Shown here piece after piece: positions 1-6,478 of a DNA stretch of 38,210 nucleotides. The position numbers were made by a program, and so were the translations under genes. Within the stretch, counting starts at the first letter, position 1; each line of letters opens with the position of its first letter. The stretch covers positions 1 through 38,210 of the forward strand of contig JAEYRA010000084.1 of NCBI GenBank assembly GCA_023409755.1. Reading direction: 5' to 3'. The notes beneath the pieces were generated by a model that was given only the letters and a program-made list of their open reading frames with translations, had not been told where the DNA came from and made no database searches. Source of the stretch: Bacillota bacterium (GTDB taxonomy: Bacteria > Bacillota > Clostridia > Christensenellales > UMGS416).

Positions 1-317
1 GCTGGGCGCGGCAGGCAGCCGCCCGCCTGCGGGCCATGGGTGCGCCGGCGGCGCTCATCACCCTGGGGGCCAAGGGGTGCTATTACAGTGGGGACGAGGA
101 GCTGTTTGTATCGGCCTTCCCCATCACAGCGGTGGACGCCACGGCTGCCGGCGATTCCTTTGCCGGTGCCCTGGCGGTGGCGATGGCTGAGGGCATGCCC
201 ATGGCCGACGCTCTGCGCTTTGCCTCCGCCGCGGGTGCCGTGACGGCCTCCAAGGCCGGGGCACAGCCCTCCATTGGCCGCCGGGCGGACGTGGAGACCT
301 TCCTCGCCGCCCACTGA
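1..317 (+). CDS. Ribokinase-like PfkB-family sugar kinase, 3' end only
   Basis: This is the C-terminal third of a PfkB-family carbohydrate kinase. The open frame runs in from the left edge (first full codon at position 3), so the ATG at 36 is internal and not the start. The diagnostic PfkB signature DATAAGDSFAGAL is present. Its Asp in the GDSF segment is the catalytic base that activates the sugar hydroxyl, and the preceding Ala-Ala-Gly forms the anion hole. The tail with alternating Ala/Gly (FASAAGAVTASKAGAQPSI) is typical of ribokinase C-termini. Ribokinase is the most likely assignment, but the substrate-defining N-terminal half lies outside the window, so fructokinase or a nucleoside kinase remain possible. 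A pyrimidine-nucleoside phosphorylase about 2 kb downstream would fit ribose or nucleoside salvage. The next gene starts 63 bp later on the same strand. Confidence 0.85.
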   Translation, partial: WARQAAARLRAMGAPAALITLGAKGCYYSGDEELFVSAFPITAVDATAAGDSFAGALAVAMAEGMPMADALRFASAAGAVTASKAGAQPSIGRRADVETFLAAH

Positions 318-354
318 CGATTCCATCACCGCGATCCATTGCCGCGAAAGGAGA

Positions 355-371
355 GGCGGGTGACCCCCGCC
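355..371 (+). promoter_or_regulatory. Hairpin between Shine-Dalgarno and start codon of the URO-D-like gene
   Basis: GGCGGG (355-360) pairs with CCCGCC (366-371) around a five-base loop. The hairpin sits between the only good ribosome binding site, GGAGA at 350-354, and the ATG at 380. Linear spacing is about 25 nt, too long for normal initiation. Folding the hairpin would bring the site to roughly 8 nt. No nearer in-frame start with its own ribosome binding site is visible. Confidence 0.45.
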
Positions 372-379
372 AACGAACC

Positions 380-1600
380 ATGAACGCCAAGGAGAGAGAG
401 ACGCTGCGAACCTTGGCCGGCCGTGTGGCCGACCACACCCATTCCCCCGCCATGGAGGAGAAGCGCCGCCGCATGACGGCCCACAACGACCTGGAGGAGG
501 GGCGGCCCATCGTGCTGTGCTTCCCCGAGGGCTGCTGGCCGGAACTCCTAGGGGAGACCGACCTGACCTGTGAGGACGAGACAGCCCGGCAGTACGAGCT
601 GGAGCTGCGGCGCAAGCTCTACTGGATCGAGACGATTGCCGACGACGCCGCCCACGAGGGGTGCTGGTACGTGCGCCCGGCGGTGGACCTGGGCAGTTAT
701 GGCGTGGAGGTACCCTACACCTATGGCGAGGACCGCGGCAGTTACCGCTGGACGCCGCCCATCGCCGACCTGGATTCGGATTTTGAGAAGTTGAAACTGC
801 CCCAGCCCACCCACGACCGGGCCGAAACCGCCCGCCGCATGGGGGAGGCACACGACCTCTTTGACGGCATCCTGGAGGTGCGGCTGCGCCCCGAGCTCGA
901 TTATTGGACGCTCGGGATGACGACGGACATCATCCGGCTCATTGGCCTGGAGGGGCTCTTTCTGGCGATGGTGGATAACCCCGAGGGGCTCCACCGGCTG
1001 ATGGCCTTCCTGCGCCAGAGCAAGGAAGAAATGCTCGATTGGTATGCAGCCCAGGGTGACCTCATCGTGCCCAACGACCGGGATGGATACACCGGCTCCG
1101 GGGGGCAGGCATACACCAACGACCTGCCAGCCGTACCCGGCCAGCCCTTCCGGCAGCTTTGGGGCTTTGCCGAGTCGCAGGAGACCGTGGGCGTGTCACC
1201 GCGTATGTTTGGCGAGTTCGTGTTTCCTTATCAGTTGCCGCTGTTGGAGCGTTTCGGCCTCAATTGCTATGGCTGCTGTGAGCCGGTACACGAACGCATG
1301 GCCTACATTGAGCAGATCCCCCGGCTGCGCCGGGTTTCGGTGTCACCCTGGTGCAACCAACCCGCCATGGCGGAGGCTCTTGGCCGCCGGGTCGTGTTCA
1401 GCCGTAAGCCCAATCCGGCCCACATCTGCGCCGGTTTCCAGGAGGATGCCGCCCGTGCTGATATTGTCAGCACGCTGGAGGTGACCCGGGGTTGCAATGT
1501 CGAGCTCATCATGAAGGACACACACACCGTGCAAAATGAGCCCTGGCGCATCGCCTGCTGGGTGCAGATCGCGCGGGAGGAGATCGACCGCCGGTATTGA
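380..1600 (+). CDS. URO-D/MtaA-superfamily protein (methyltransferase-like)
   Basis: A 406-residue protein of the uroporphyrinogen-decarboxylase superfamily. It belongs to the branch found scattered through Clostridia that resembles cobalamin- or corrinoid-dependent methyltransferases of the MtaA/MT2 type rather than true HemE. Visible hallmarks are NCYGCCEPVHER near residues 295-306, with two adjacent cysteines and a histidine of the kind used for zinc-thiolate chemistry in this branch, and a later HICAGFQ segment. No heme-biosynthesis gene is nearby. Substrate and function are unknown. The start is ATG 380, with an unusual ribosome binding site arrangement (hairpin at 355-371). A structured RNA-like element follows immediately at 1605-1792, and a second URO-D-superfamily gene at 30546-31646 (-) is followed by the same element. 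Confidence 0.8.
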   Translation: MNAKERETLRTLAGRVADHTHSPAMEEKRRRMTAHNDLEEGRPIVLCFPEGCWPELLGETDLTCEDETARQYELELRRKLYWIETIADDAAHEGCWYVRPAVDLGSYGVEVPYTYGEDRGSYRWTPPIADLDSDFEKLKLPQPTHDRAETARRMGEAHDLFDGILEVRLRPELDYWTLGMTTDIIRLIGLEGLFLAMVDNPEGLHRLMAFLRQSKEEMLDWYAAQGDLIVPNDRDGYTGSGGQAYTNDLPAVPGQPFRQLWGFAESQETVGVSPRMFGEFVFPYQLPLLERFGLNCYGCCEPVHERMAYIEQIPRLRRVSVSPWCNQPAMAEALGRRVVFSRKPNPAHICAGFQEDAARADIVSTLEVTRGCNVELIMKDTHTVQNEPWRIACWVQIAREEIDRRY

Positions 1601-1604
1601 CTGG

Positions 1605-1792
1605 TGACCTGGCTCCACGCTCCAGCTTGCGTATTTGCTGGTATAAGATCGGCAATCGGAGCCGTCCGACGGTTCATCCGGCGAGAATGAAGTAGGCGTA
1701 AAGACGGGCAGTAAAAACCCGGACGTGGTTAAACGTATCCTGAAAAACAGCAGGAGCAGTACGTGTTTTCATCCGAATCGCTCTAGCGATTC
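1605..1792 (+). ncRNA. Recurrent structured RNA candidate, copy A
   Basis: This lies in the 385-bp gap after the URO-D-like gene. From 5' to 3' there is a hairpin CCAGC (1622-1626)/GCTGG (1637-1641), then GCCG, the 16-mer CCGACGGTTCATCCGG at 1666-1681, and GTAGGCG. A hairpin CGGG/CCCG with loop CAGTAAAAA follows, then CCTG/CAGG, and finally GAATCGC (1775-1781)/GCGATTC (1786-1792). The 16-mer is identical in copy C (30447-30462, minus strand), where the order of motifs is the same. Copy B (37990-38207) carries related motifs. The short frame at 1725-1940 has no ribosome binding site and no recognisable protein. Boundaries are approximate. A repeat of other origin is the alternative. Confidence 0.4.
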
Positions 1793-1857
1793 ATTTGATA
1801 TCGTTTGGCGACATGTGCAGCGAGCGATACGACGAAATTATACAAGCACTCTAAATC

Positions 1858-1977
1858 GCGTCTGCCGCAACAGCGGCCAGGTCGCATGGGCGAGCAGTGC
1901 CGGAACGGCACGACCAGCCAGACGCGAAAGGCTGGCATGACCAGCCACTCTTCCCCATACCCATAGCGTGGGGGAGG
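1858..1977 (+). promoter_or_regulatory. Structured leader that may sequester the RBS of the lipoprotein gene
   Basis: GCGTCTG (1858-1864) pairs perfectly with CAGACGC (1919-1925). It encloses hairpin CCGC-AACA-GCGG (1865-1876) and hairpin GTGCCG-GAA-CGGCAC (1897-1911), with GGTCG/CGACC available as an extra helix. After it come GGCTGG-CATGA-CCAGCC (1930-1946) and CCCCA (1953-1957)/TGGGG (1969-1973). The last arm covers part of the Shine-Dalgarno GGGGGAGG just before ATG 1986. This is the layout of a riboswitch-like aptamer plus translational expression platform. It matches no riboswitch consensus that I can recall. Folding is inferred by eye. Confidence 0.4.
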
Positions 1978-1985
1978 TGCGTGCG

Positions 1986-2456
1986 ATGAGGAAACTCCTC
2001 GCTCTTCTGATGCTTGCTGCGGTGGTGCTGACCGGCTGTGCATCCAGTGACCGAATCTTGCCTTCGGCGCTGGACCGGGAGGCCATCCTGCCGCTTTCGG
2101 TGGTGAGCGACCTGACCGGTGTGCCGATGAAGCTGGCCTGTGACCGGCGCAGCAACCGGGCGGGGCGGGTGGTCTGGGCGTGGGAGGAATCCTCCGGCCC
2201 GGCCAAACTCGTGTATCTGGAGATGTATCTGCCGCCGGCAGACAGCGAAGGGCTGTATTCCAAGGCGGCAGGTGGCGCCGACATGGCGGTGGCAACGGTG
2301 GCCGATGTGCAGGCCGTGAGCAATGGCCGGTCGACGTTTGTGCAGTACAGGGAGTATTACCTGCGCATCGTCATGCTGGGGGTGGCGCGGGAGACCGATG
2401 AGACTGGCCTGCTCATCGACTGGCTGGCGAGCCAGCTCAGTAAAACGGAGGAGTAA
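1986..2456 (+). CDS. Small lipoprotein, function unknown
   Basis: A 156-residue predicted lipoprotein. MRK is followed by a hydrophobic stretch and lipobox VLTGC, which would lipidate Cys18 after signal peptidase II cleavage and anchor the protein outside the membrane. The mature part is a single small soluble domain that I do not recognise. ATG 1986 is chosen because GGGGGAGG lies 8 nt upstream and the signal peptide starts exactly there. A GTG at 1968 in frame would precede the ribosome binding site. The stop codon is 5 nt from the nucleoside phosphorylase start, whose ribosome binding site (GGAGGAG) overlaps the end of this gene, so the two are probably translated together. The long structured leader upstream suggests regulated expression. 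Confidence 0.75.
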   Translation: MRKLLALLMLAAVVLTGCASSDRILPSALDREAILPLSVVSDLTGVPMKLACDRRSNRAGRVVWAWEESSGPAKLVYLEMYLPPADSEGLYSKAAGGADMAVATVADVQAVSNGRSTFVQYREYYLRIVMLGVARETDETGLLIDWLASQLSKTEE

Positions 2457-2461
2457 CCGCT

Positions 2462-3772
2462 ATGCGGGCAGTGGACATCATTGAGAAGAAGAAACGGCGG
2501 CAGACGCTGACCACCGGGGAGATTTCCTGGTTTATCGATGGCTTCACGCGGGGGGAGATCCCCGACTACCAGGCCTCGGCGTGGTTGATGGCGGTGTGGT
2601 TCGCAGGTATGACGGCGGAGGAGACGGCGGCCTTGACCGAGGAAATGGCGGCCTCCGGCGACCGAATGGACCTCTCCAGCCTGCCGGGGCGGAAGGTGGA
2701 CAAGCACTCCACCGGCGGGGTGGGGGACACCACCACGCTTGTGGCGGTTCCGCTGGCCGCGGCCTGCGGGGTGCCGGTGGCCAAGATGTCGGGCCGGGGC
2801 CTGGGGCACACCGGCGGCACGCTGGATAAGCTGGAGAGTATCCCGGGCCTTGTGGTGGAGCAGGACACCGAACGCTTCTTGCAAATTGTGCTGGAAACGG
2901 GCTTGGCCGTGGTGGGGCAATCGGCCAACCTGACGCCGGCGGACAAAAAGCTCTACGCTCTGCGGGATGTGACCGGCACGGTGGACAGCCTGCCTTTGAT
3001 CGCCGCGTCCATCATGAGTAAGAAGCTGGCCGCCGGGGCCGACGCCATCGTGCTCGACTGCAAGGTGGGATCGGGGTCGTTCCTGGGCGGGCTTCCGGAA
3101 GGCCGTGCCCTGGCCCAGGCCATGGTGGACTTGGGGAAGGCCGCCGGGCGGGAGGTTGTGGCCTACCTCACCGACATGAACCAGCCGCTGGGCCGGGCCG
3201 TGGGCAACGGCCTGGAGGTGGCAGAGGCGGTGGAGATCCTGTCCGGCCAGCACGGCGACGGCAGGCTCTGCCAGCTTTCCGTGCTGCTGGCGGCGGAGAT
3301 GGTGTGGCTTGCTGGGCAAACGTCCTCCCTGCAGGAGGCCGAGACCCGGGTACGCGAAGCGCTCGCCACAGGGGAGGGCTTGCGGCGGCTGCGGGCCATG
3401 GCTGTGGCGCTGGGTGGGGACCCGGCCTTTGCCGACAAGCCGGAGCTGCTGTACTGCGGGGCGCAGACGGTAGAGCTGAGATGTACCAATACTGGGAACA
3501 TCTGCCAGATGGACGTGCGGGAGCTGGGCCGGGCGGCACAGCTTTTGGGGGCAGGCCGGGCCACCAAGACCGACCGCATTGACCCGGCGGTGGGCTATGT
3601 GCTGCACCATGAGCTGGGTGACCCCGTAGCCGCCGGCGATGTGCTTGCTACCGTGTATTTCAATGACGGCAAGCGCCTGCAGGAGGCGTTGTCTGTTCTG
3701 GAGGGGGCTATCGCTATTGGCGACAGTCCCGTCACCTCTCCGCCGCTCCTTTATGAAATTTTAAGAGCGTAA
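2462..3772 (+). CDS. pdp: Pyrimidine-nucleoside phosphorylase
   Basis: A 436-residue enzyme of the thymidine/pyrimidine-nucleoside phosphorylase family. It splits uridine, thymidine or deoxyuridine with phosphate into base and (deoxy)ribose-1-phosphate in the cytoplasm. The phosphate-binding segment KHSTGGVGD is at residues 81-89 and the family signature SGRGLGHTGGTLDKLE starts at residue 110. Length and the C-terminal domain are typical of the Gram-positive enzyme (Pdp, about 433 residues) rather than a shortened form. It is the second gene of a two-gene unit with the lipoprotein at 1986. The partial sugar kinase upstream hints at ribose salvage. Substrate range (uridine plus thymidine, or thymidine only) cannot be read from the sequence, so deoA is the alternative symbol. 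Confidence 0.93.
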   Translation: MRAVDIIEKKKRRQTLTTGEISWFIDGFTRGEIPDYQASAWLMAVWFAGMTAEETAALTEEMAASGDRMDLSSLPGRKVDKHSTGGVGDTTTLVAVPLAAACGVPVAKMSGRGLGHTGGTLDKLESIPGLVVEQDTERFLQIVLETGLAVVGQSANLTPADKKLYALRDVTGTVDSLPLIAASIMSKKLAAGADAIVLDCKVGSGSFLGGLPEGRALAQAMVDLGKAAGREVVAYLTDMNQPLGRAVGNGLEVAEAVEILSGQHGDGRLCQLSVLLAAEMVWLAGQTSSLQEAETRVREALATGEGLRRLRAMAVALGGDPAFADKPELLYCGAQTVELRCTNTGNICQMDVRELGRAAQLLGAGRATKTDRIDPAVGYVLHHELGDPVAAGDVLATVYFNDGKRLQEALSVLEGAIAIGDSPVTSPPLLYEILRA

Positions 3773-3793
3773 CATCGTGGGCAATGGGATCGT

Positions 3794-3859
3794 CCATGTT
3801 ATAATACATGGAGTATTTTTATCCATTGGGGTCAAATGCACAGATAAAAATGATATAAT
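3794..3859 (+). promoter_or_regulatory. Tandem extended -10 promoters, the first inside a palindrome
   Basis: Two TGnTATAAT extended -10 boxes lie before ahcY. The first hexamer is at 3800-3805 and the second at 3854-3859. Neither has a good -35 box, as is usual for extended -10 promoters. The first hexamer is the exact centre of the inverted repeat CCATGT-TATAAT-ACATGG (3794-3811), which looks like an operator placed over the promoter. The second would give a leader of about 55 nt before ATG 3920. Confidence 0.5.
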
Positions 3860-3919
3860 CACATATGCGGGTATTACCATGTGATCCCGGCCCGCTTACA
3901 CGCACAGGAGGAATACACC

Positions 3920-5170
3920 ATGCCTCACGAGATTCGAGACATCGCCCTGGCCGGTGAGGGCCGCCGCCGCATCGACTGGGCGGCCGCCTACATGCCCGCC
4001 TTGGGCGACATCCGGGCGCGCTTCCGGCGGGAGCAGCCTTTTCGTGGGGTGCGTGTTGCCCTGTCCATCCACCTGGAAGCCAAGACGGCCAACCTGGCCA
4101 TCGCCCTGCGGGAGGGTGGCGCAGACATCGCCGTGACCGGCTGCAACCCCCTCTCCACCCAGGACGAGGTGGCTGCCGCGCTGGCGGACATGGGCTTCCC
4201 TGTCTATGCCTTGCATGGCGCCAGTGAAACGGAGTATGTAAACCACCTGAACCGTACGCTGGACATCGGCCCCAACATCGTCATTGACGACGGCGGCGAC
4301 CTGGCCAACCTGCTGCATGGCCCCCGGGCCAGCCTGCTGGGGGATGTGTGGGGCGGTTGCGAGGAAACGACGACTGGCGTTCGCCGTCTGCGGGCCATGG
4401 AGGAAGCTGGCAAGCTTCGTTATCCGGTCATTTCCGTCAACGACGCCGACTGCAAACACCTCTTTGACAACCGCTACGGCACCGGCCAGTCGGCGTGGGA
4501 TGGCATAATGCGCACCACGAACCTGCTGGTGGCCGGCAAGACCGTGGTGGTGGCCGGCTATGGCTGGTGCGGTCGGGGTGTGGCCTCGCGTGCCAAGGGC
4601 ATGGGGGCCTCGGTCGTCGTGACCGAGATTGACCCGGTGAAGGCGTTGGAGGCCCAGATGGACGGCTTCCGCGTGCTGCCCATGGCCGCTGCCGCGCCGC
4701 TGGGCGATGTGTTTGTCACCGTCACCGGCTGCCGTGACGTCATTCTCCGCGAGCACCTGGAATGCATGAAGGACGGCGCAATTCTGGCAAACGCCGGGCA
4801 TTTTGATGTGGAGATCAACAAGAACGACCTCAACGCCCTGGCGGTGCGGGTGACTGAACCCCGGGCGAATATTCAGGGCTATGTGCTGGCTGATGGCCGC
4901 ACCCTGTGCCTGCTGGGCGAGGGGCGGCTCGTCAACCTGGCCTGTGCCGACGGCCACCCGGTCGAGATCATGGACATGAGCTTTGCCCTGCAGGCGCTGT
5001 CAGCCGAGTATGTGGTGCGCAACCGCGGCCAGTTGGCGCCCCGCGTCTGGGATGTGCCTGCTTCGGTGGACCGCTCCGTCGCTGAGGCGCGGCTGGCGGC
5101 GTCGGGGCTCACCATCGACCGGCTGACGCCCGAACAGGAAGATTACTGGAACGGAAGGAACGAACTGTGA
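3920..5170 (+). CDS. ahcY: Adenosylhomocysteinase (SAH/SIH hydrolase)
   Basis: A 416-residue NAD-dependent adenosylhomocysteinase. It reversibly splits S-adenosylhomocysteine (SAH) into homocysteine and adenosine, removing the product inhibitor of methyltransferases. The Rossmann motif is GYGWCGRG at residues 213-220 and is followed by VVVTEIDP. The WCGRG form and the short length are those of archaeal and Thermotoga-type enzymes rather than the longer proteobacterial and eukaryotic ones with a KPDHYRY tail. ATG 3920 is preferred because CAGGAGGA lies 8 nt upstream. Upstream in-frame codons precede that site. Its stop overlaps the start of the SAH deaminase (GTGA), so the two are coupled. The neighbour suggests that S-inosylhomocysteine may be the physiological substrate. 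Confidence 0.93.
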   Translation: MPHEIRDIALAGEGRRRIDWAAAYMPALGDIRARFRREQPFRGVRVALSIHLEAKTANLAIALREGGADIAVTGCNPLSTQDEVAAALADMGFPVYALHGASETEYVNHLNRTLDIGPNIVIDDGGDLANLLHGPRASLLGDVWGGCEETTTGVRRLRAMEEAGKLRYPVISVNDADCKHLFDNRYGTGQSAWDGIMRTTNLLVAGKTVVVAGYGWCGRGVASRAKGMGASVVVTEIDPVKALEAQMDGFRVLPMAAAAPLGDVFVTVTGCRDVILREHLECMKDGAILANAGHFDVEINKNDLNALAVRVTEPRANIQGYVLADGRTLCLLGEGRLVNLACADGHPVEIMDMSFALQALSAEYVVRNRGQLAPRVWDVPASVDRSVAEARLAASGLTIDRLTPEQEDYWNGRNEL

Positions 5171-6462
5171 ACATCCTCATCCACAACGCACACATCCTGA
5201 CGATGGACACTTGGGACCGAGTGATTGCCCAGGGGTCGGTCGCGGTTTCCGATGGAAAGATCCTCCATGTTGGCGAGGGGAGGGCCCTGCCCGACGGCTT
5301 CGTACCGGAACGTACCATCGATGCCCGGGGCGGCGCGGTTCTGCCGGGCTTTGTCAACGCCCACACCCACCTGGCCATGACGCTGCTGCGGGGCTATGGC
5401 AGCGACCTCAACCTGCAGGACTGGCTGGAGCAAAAGATCTGGCCCGCCGAGGACCGGCTGGTGGCCGGCAACTGCTACTGGGCCTCCATGCTTGGCCTGG
5501 CGGAGATGCTCTTGAGCGGCACGACCTCCTTCCTCGACATGTATTTCTTCATGGACGAGGTCGCCCGGGCGGTGGACGAGACGGGCCTGCGCGCGGTATT
5601 GAGCCGCGGCATCGTCGGCGTGTCGCCGAACTTTGCGACGGCTCTGGCAGAGAGTGAAGCGCTTTATCGCGACTACCACGGCGCCGCCGATGGCCGCCTG
5701 CGGGTCATGTTGGCGCCTCACGCCGAGTATACCAATAATGACCATTCCATCGAGCGCATTGTGGAGCTGTCGCACAAGCTTGATTGCGGCATTCACGTGC
5801 ACCTGCAGGAGACGGTGGCCGAAACCGAGAGCTGCTACACCCGCCATGGGGTCAGCCCCACGGTGTGGCTGGATCGCAAGGGTCTCTTTGACCGGCCCAC
5901 GGTGGCTGCGCACTGCGTCACCGTGACGCCCGAGGACGAGGAGATTCTACTGGCCCGTGGGGTCAGCGTGGCCCACAACCCCGGCAGCAACATGAAGCTG
6001 GCCAGCGGCATCGCGCCGGTGGAGCGCATGCGCCGCCGGGGCATCAACGTGGCCCTTGGCACCGACGGACCCAGCAGCAACAACAACCTGAATATGCTTG
6101 AGGAAGCGGGTGTGGCGGCCCTGTGTGCCAAGATCAAGGAAAACGACCCGACGGCACTGCCAGCCTATGAAGCGCTGAAGATGGCGACACTGGGCGGCGC
6201 GCGGGCCTTGGGCATCGACGACGTGACCGGGAGCCTGGAGGCTGGCAAGGCCGCCGACCTCGTGCTCATGAGAGCGGACGGCCCGGCCATGCACCCCAGC
6301 ATCGACCCGGTGGCCAACGTCGTGTTCTCCGCCAGTGCGGCCGACGTGCGCCTCACGATGGTGGCGGGCCGTATCCTCATGGAAGATGGCAAGCTACCCG
6401 GGTTTGATTTGGAACGCATCTATGCGGAGACGGAGCGGATATCTGCGGCCATGCGCGGCTGA
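5167..6462 (+). CDS. mtaD: 5'-methylthioadenosine/S-adenosylhomocysteine deaminase
   Basis: A 431-residue amidohydrolase that deaminates the adenine ring of SAH and/or methylthioadenosine to the inosyl compound, releasing ammonia. Metal-ligand motifs are in order: HTH at 66-68, HVHLQET with His at 210 and 212, AHC with His249, and GTDGPSSNNN with the catalytic Asp near 300. The family commonly runs to about 430 residues. Start is GTG 5167, overlapping the ahcY stop by 4 nt. In this gene order SAH could be converted to S-inosylhomocysteine and then cleaved by AhcY, giving inosine plus homocysteine. Guanine- or cytosine-deaminase activity is less likely given the HVHLQET signature and the neighbour. 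Confidence 0.9.
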   Translation: MNILIHNAHILTMDTWDRVIAQGSVAVSDGKILHVGEGRALPDGFVPERTIDARGGAVLPGFVNAHTHLAMTLLRGYGSDLNLQDWLEQKIWPAEDRLVAGNCYWASMLGLAEMLLSGTTSFLDMYFFMDEVARAVDETGLRAVLSRGIVGVSPNFATALAESEALYRDYHGAADGRLRVMLAPHAEYTNNDHSIERIVELSHKLDCGIHVHLQETVAETESCYTRHGVSPTVWLDRKGLFDRPTVAAHCVTVTPEDEEILLARGVSVAHNPGSNMKLASGIAPVERMRRRGINVALGTDGPSSNNNLNMLEEAGVAALCAKIKENDPTALPAYEALKMATLGGARALGIDDVTGSLEAGKAADLVLMRADGPAMHPSIDPVANVVFSASAADVRLTMVAGRILMEDGKLPGFDLERIYAETERISAAMRG

Positions 6463-6478
6463 CGATGGGGGGATTGGT

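Noticed and set aside
1725..1940. A 71-codon plus-strand frame in the 1601-1985 gap
   Set aside because: No Shine-Dalgarno, biased composition, and it overlaps several strong stem-loops that better explain the region.
2357..3610. A 417-codon minus-strand frame opposite pdp
   Set aside because: Antisense shadow of a well-conserved enzyme gene in high-GC DNA; no initiation signals.
5167..6462. Guanine or cytosine deaminase
   Set aside because: The HVHLQET context and overlap with ahcY favour the SAH/MTA deaminase branch.
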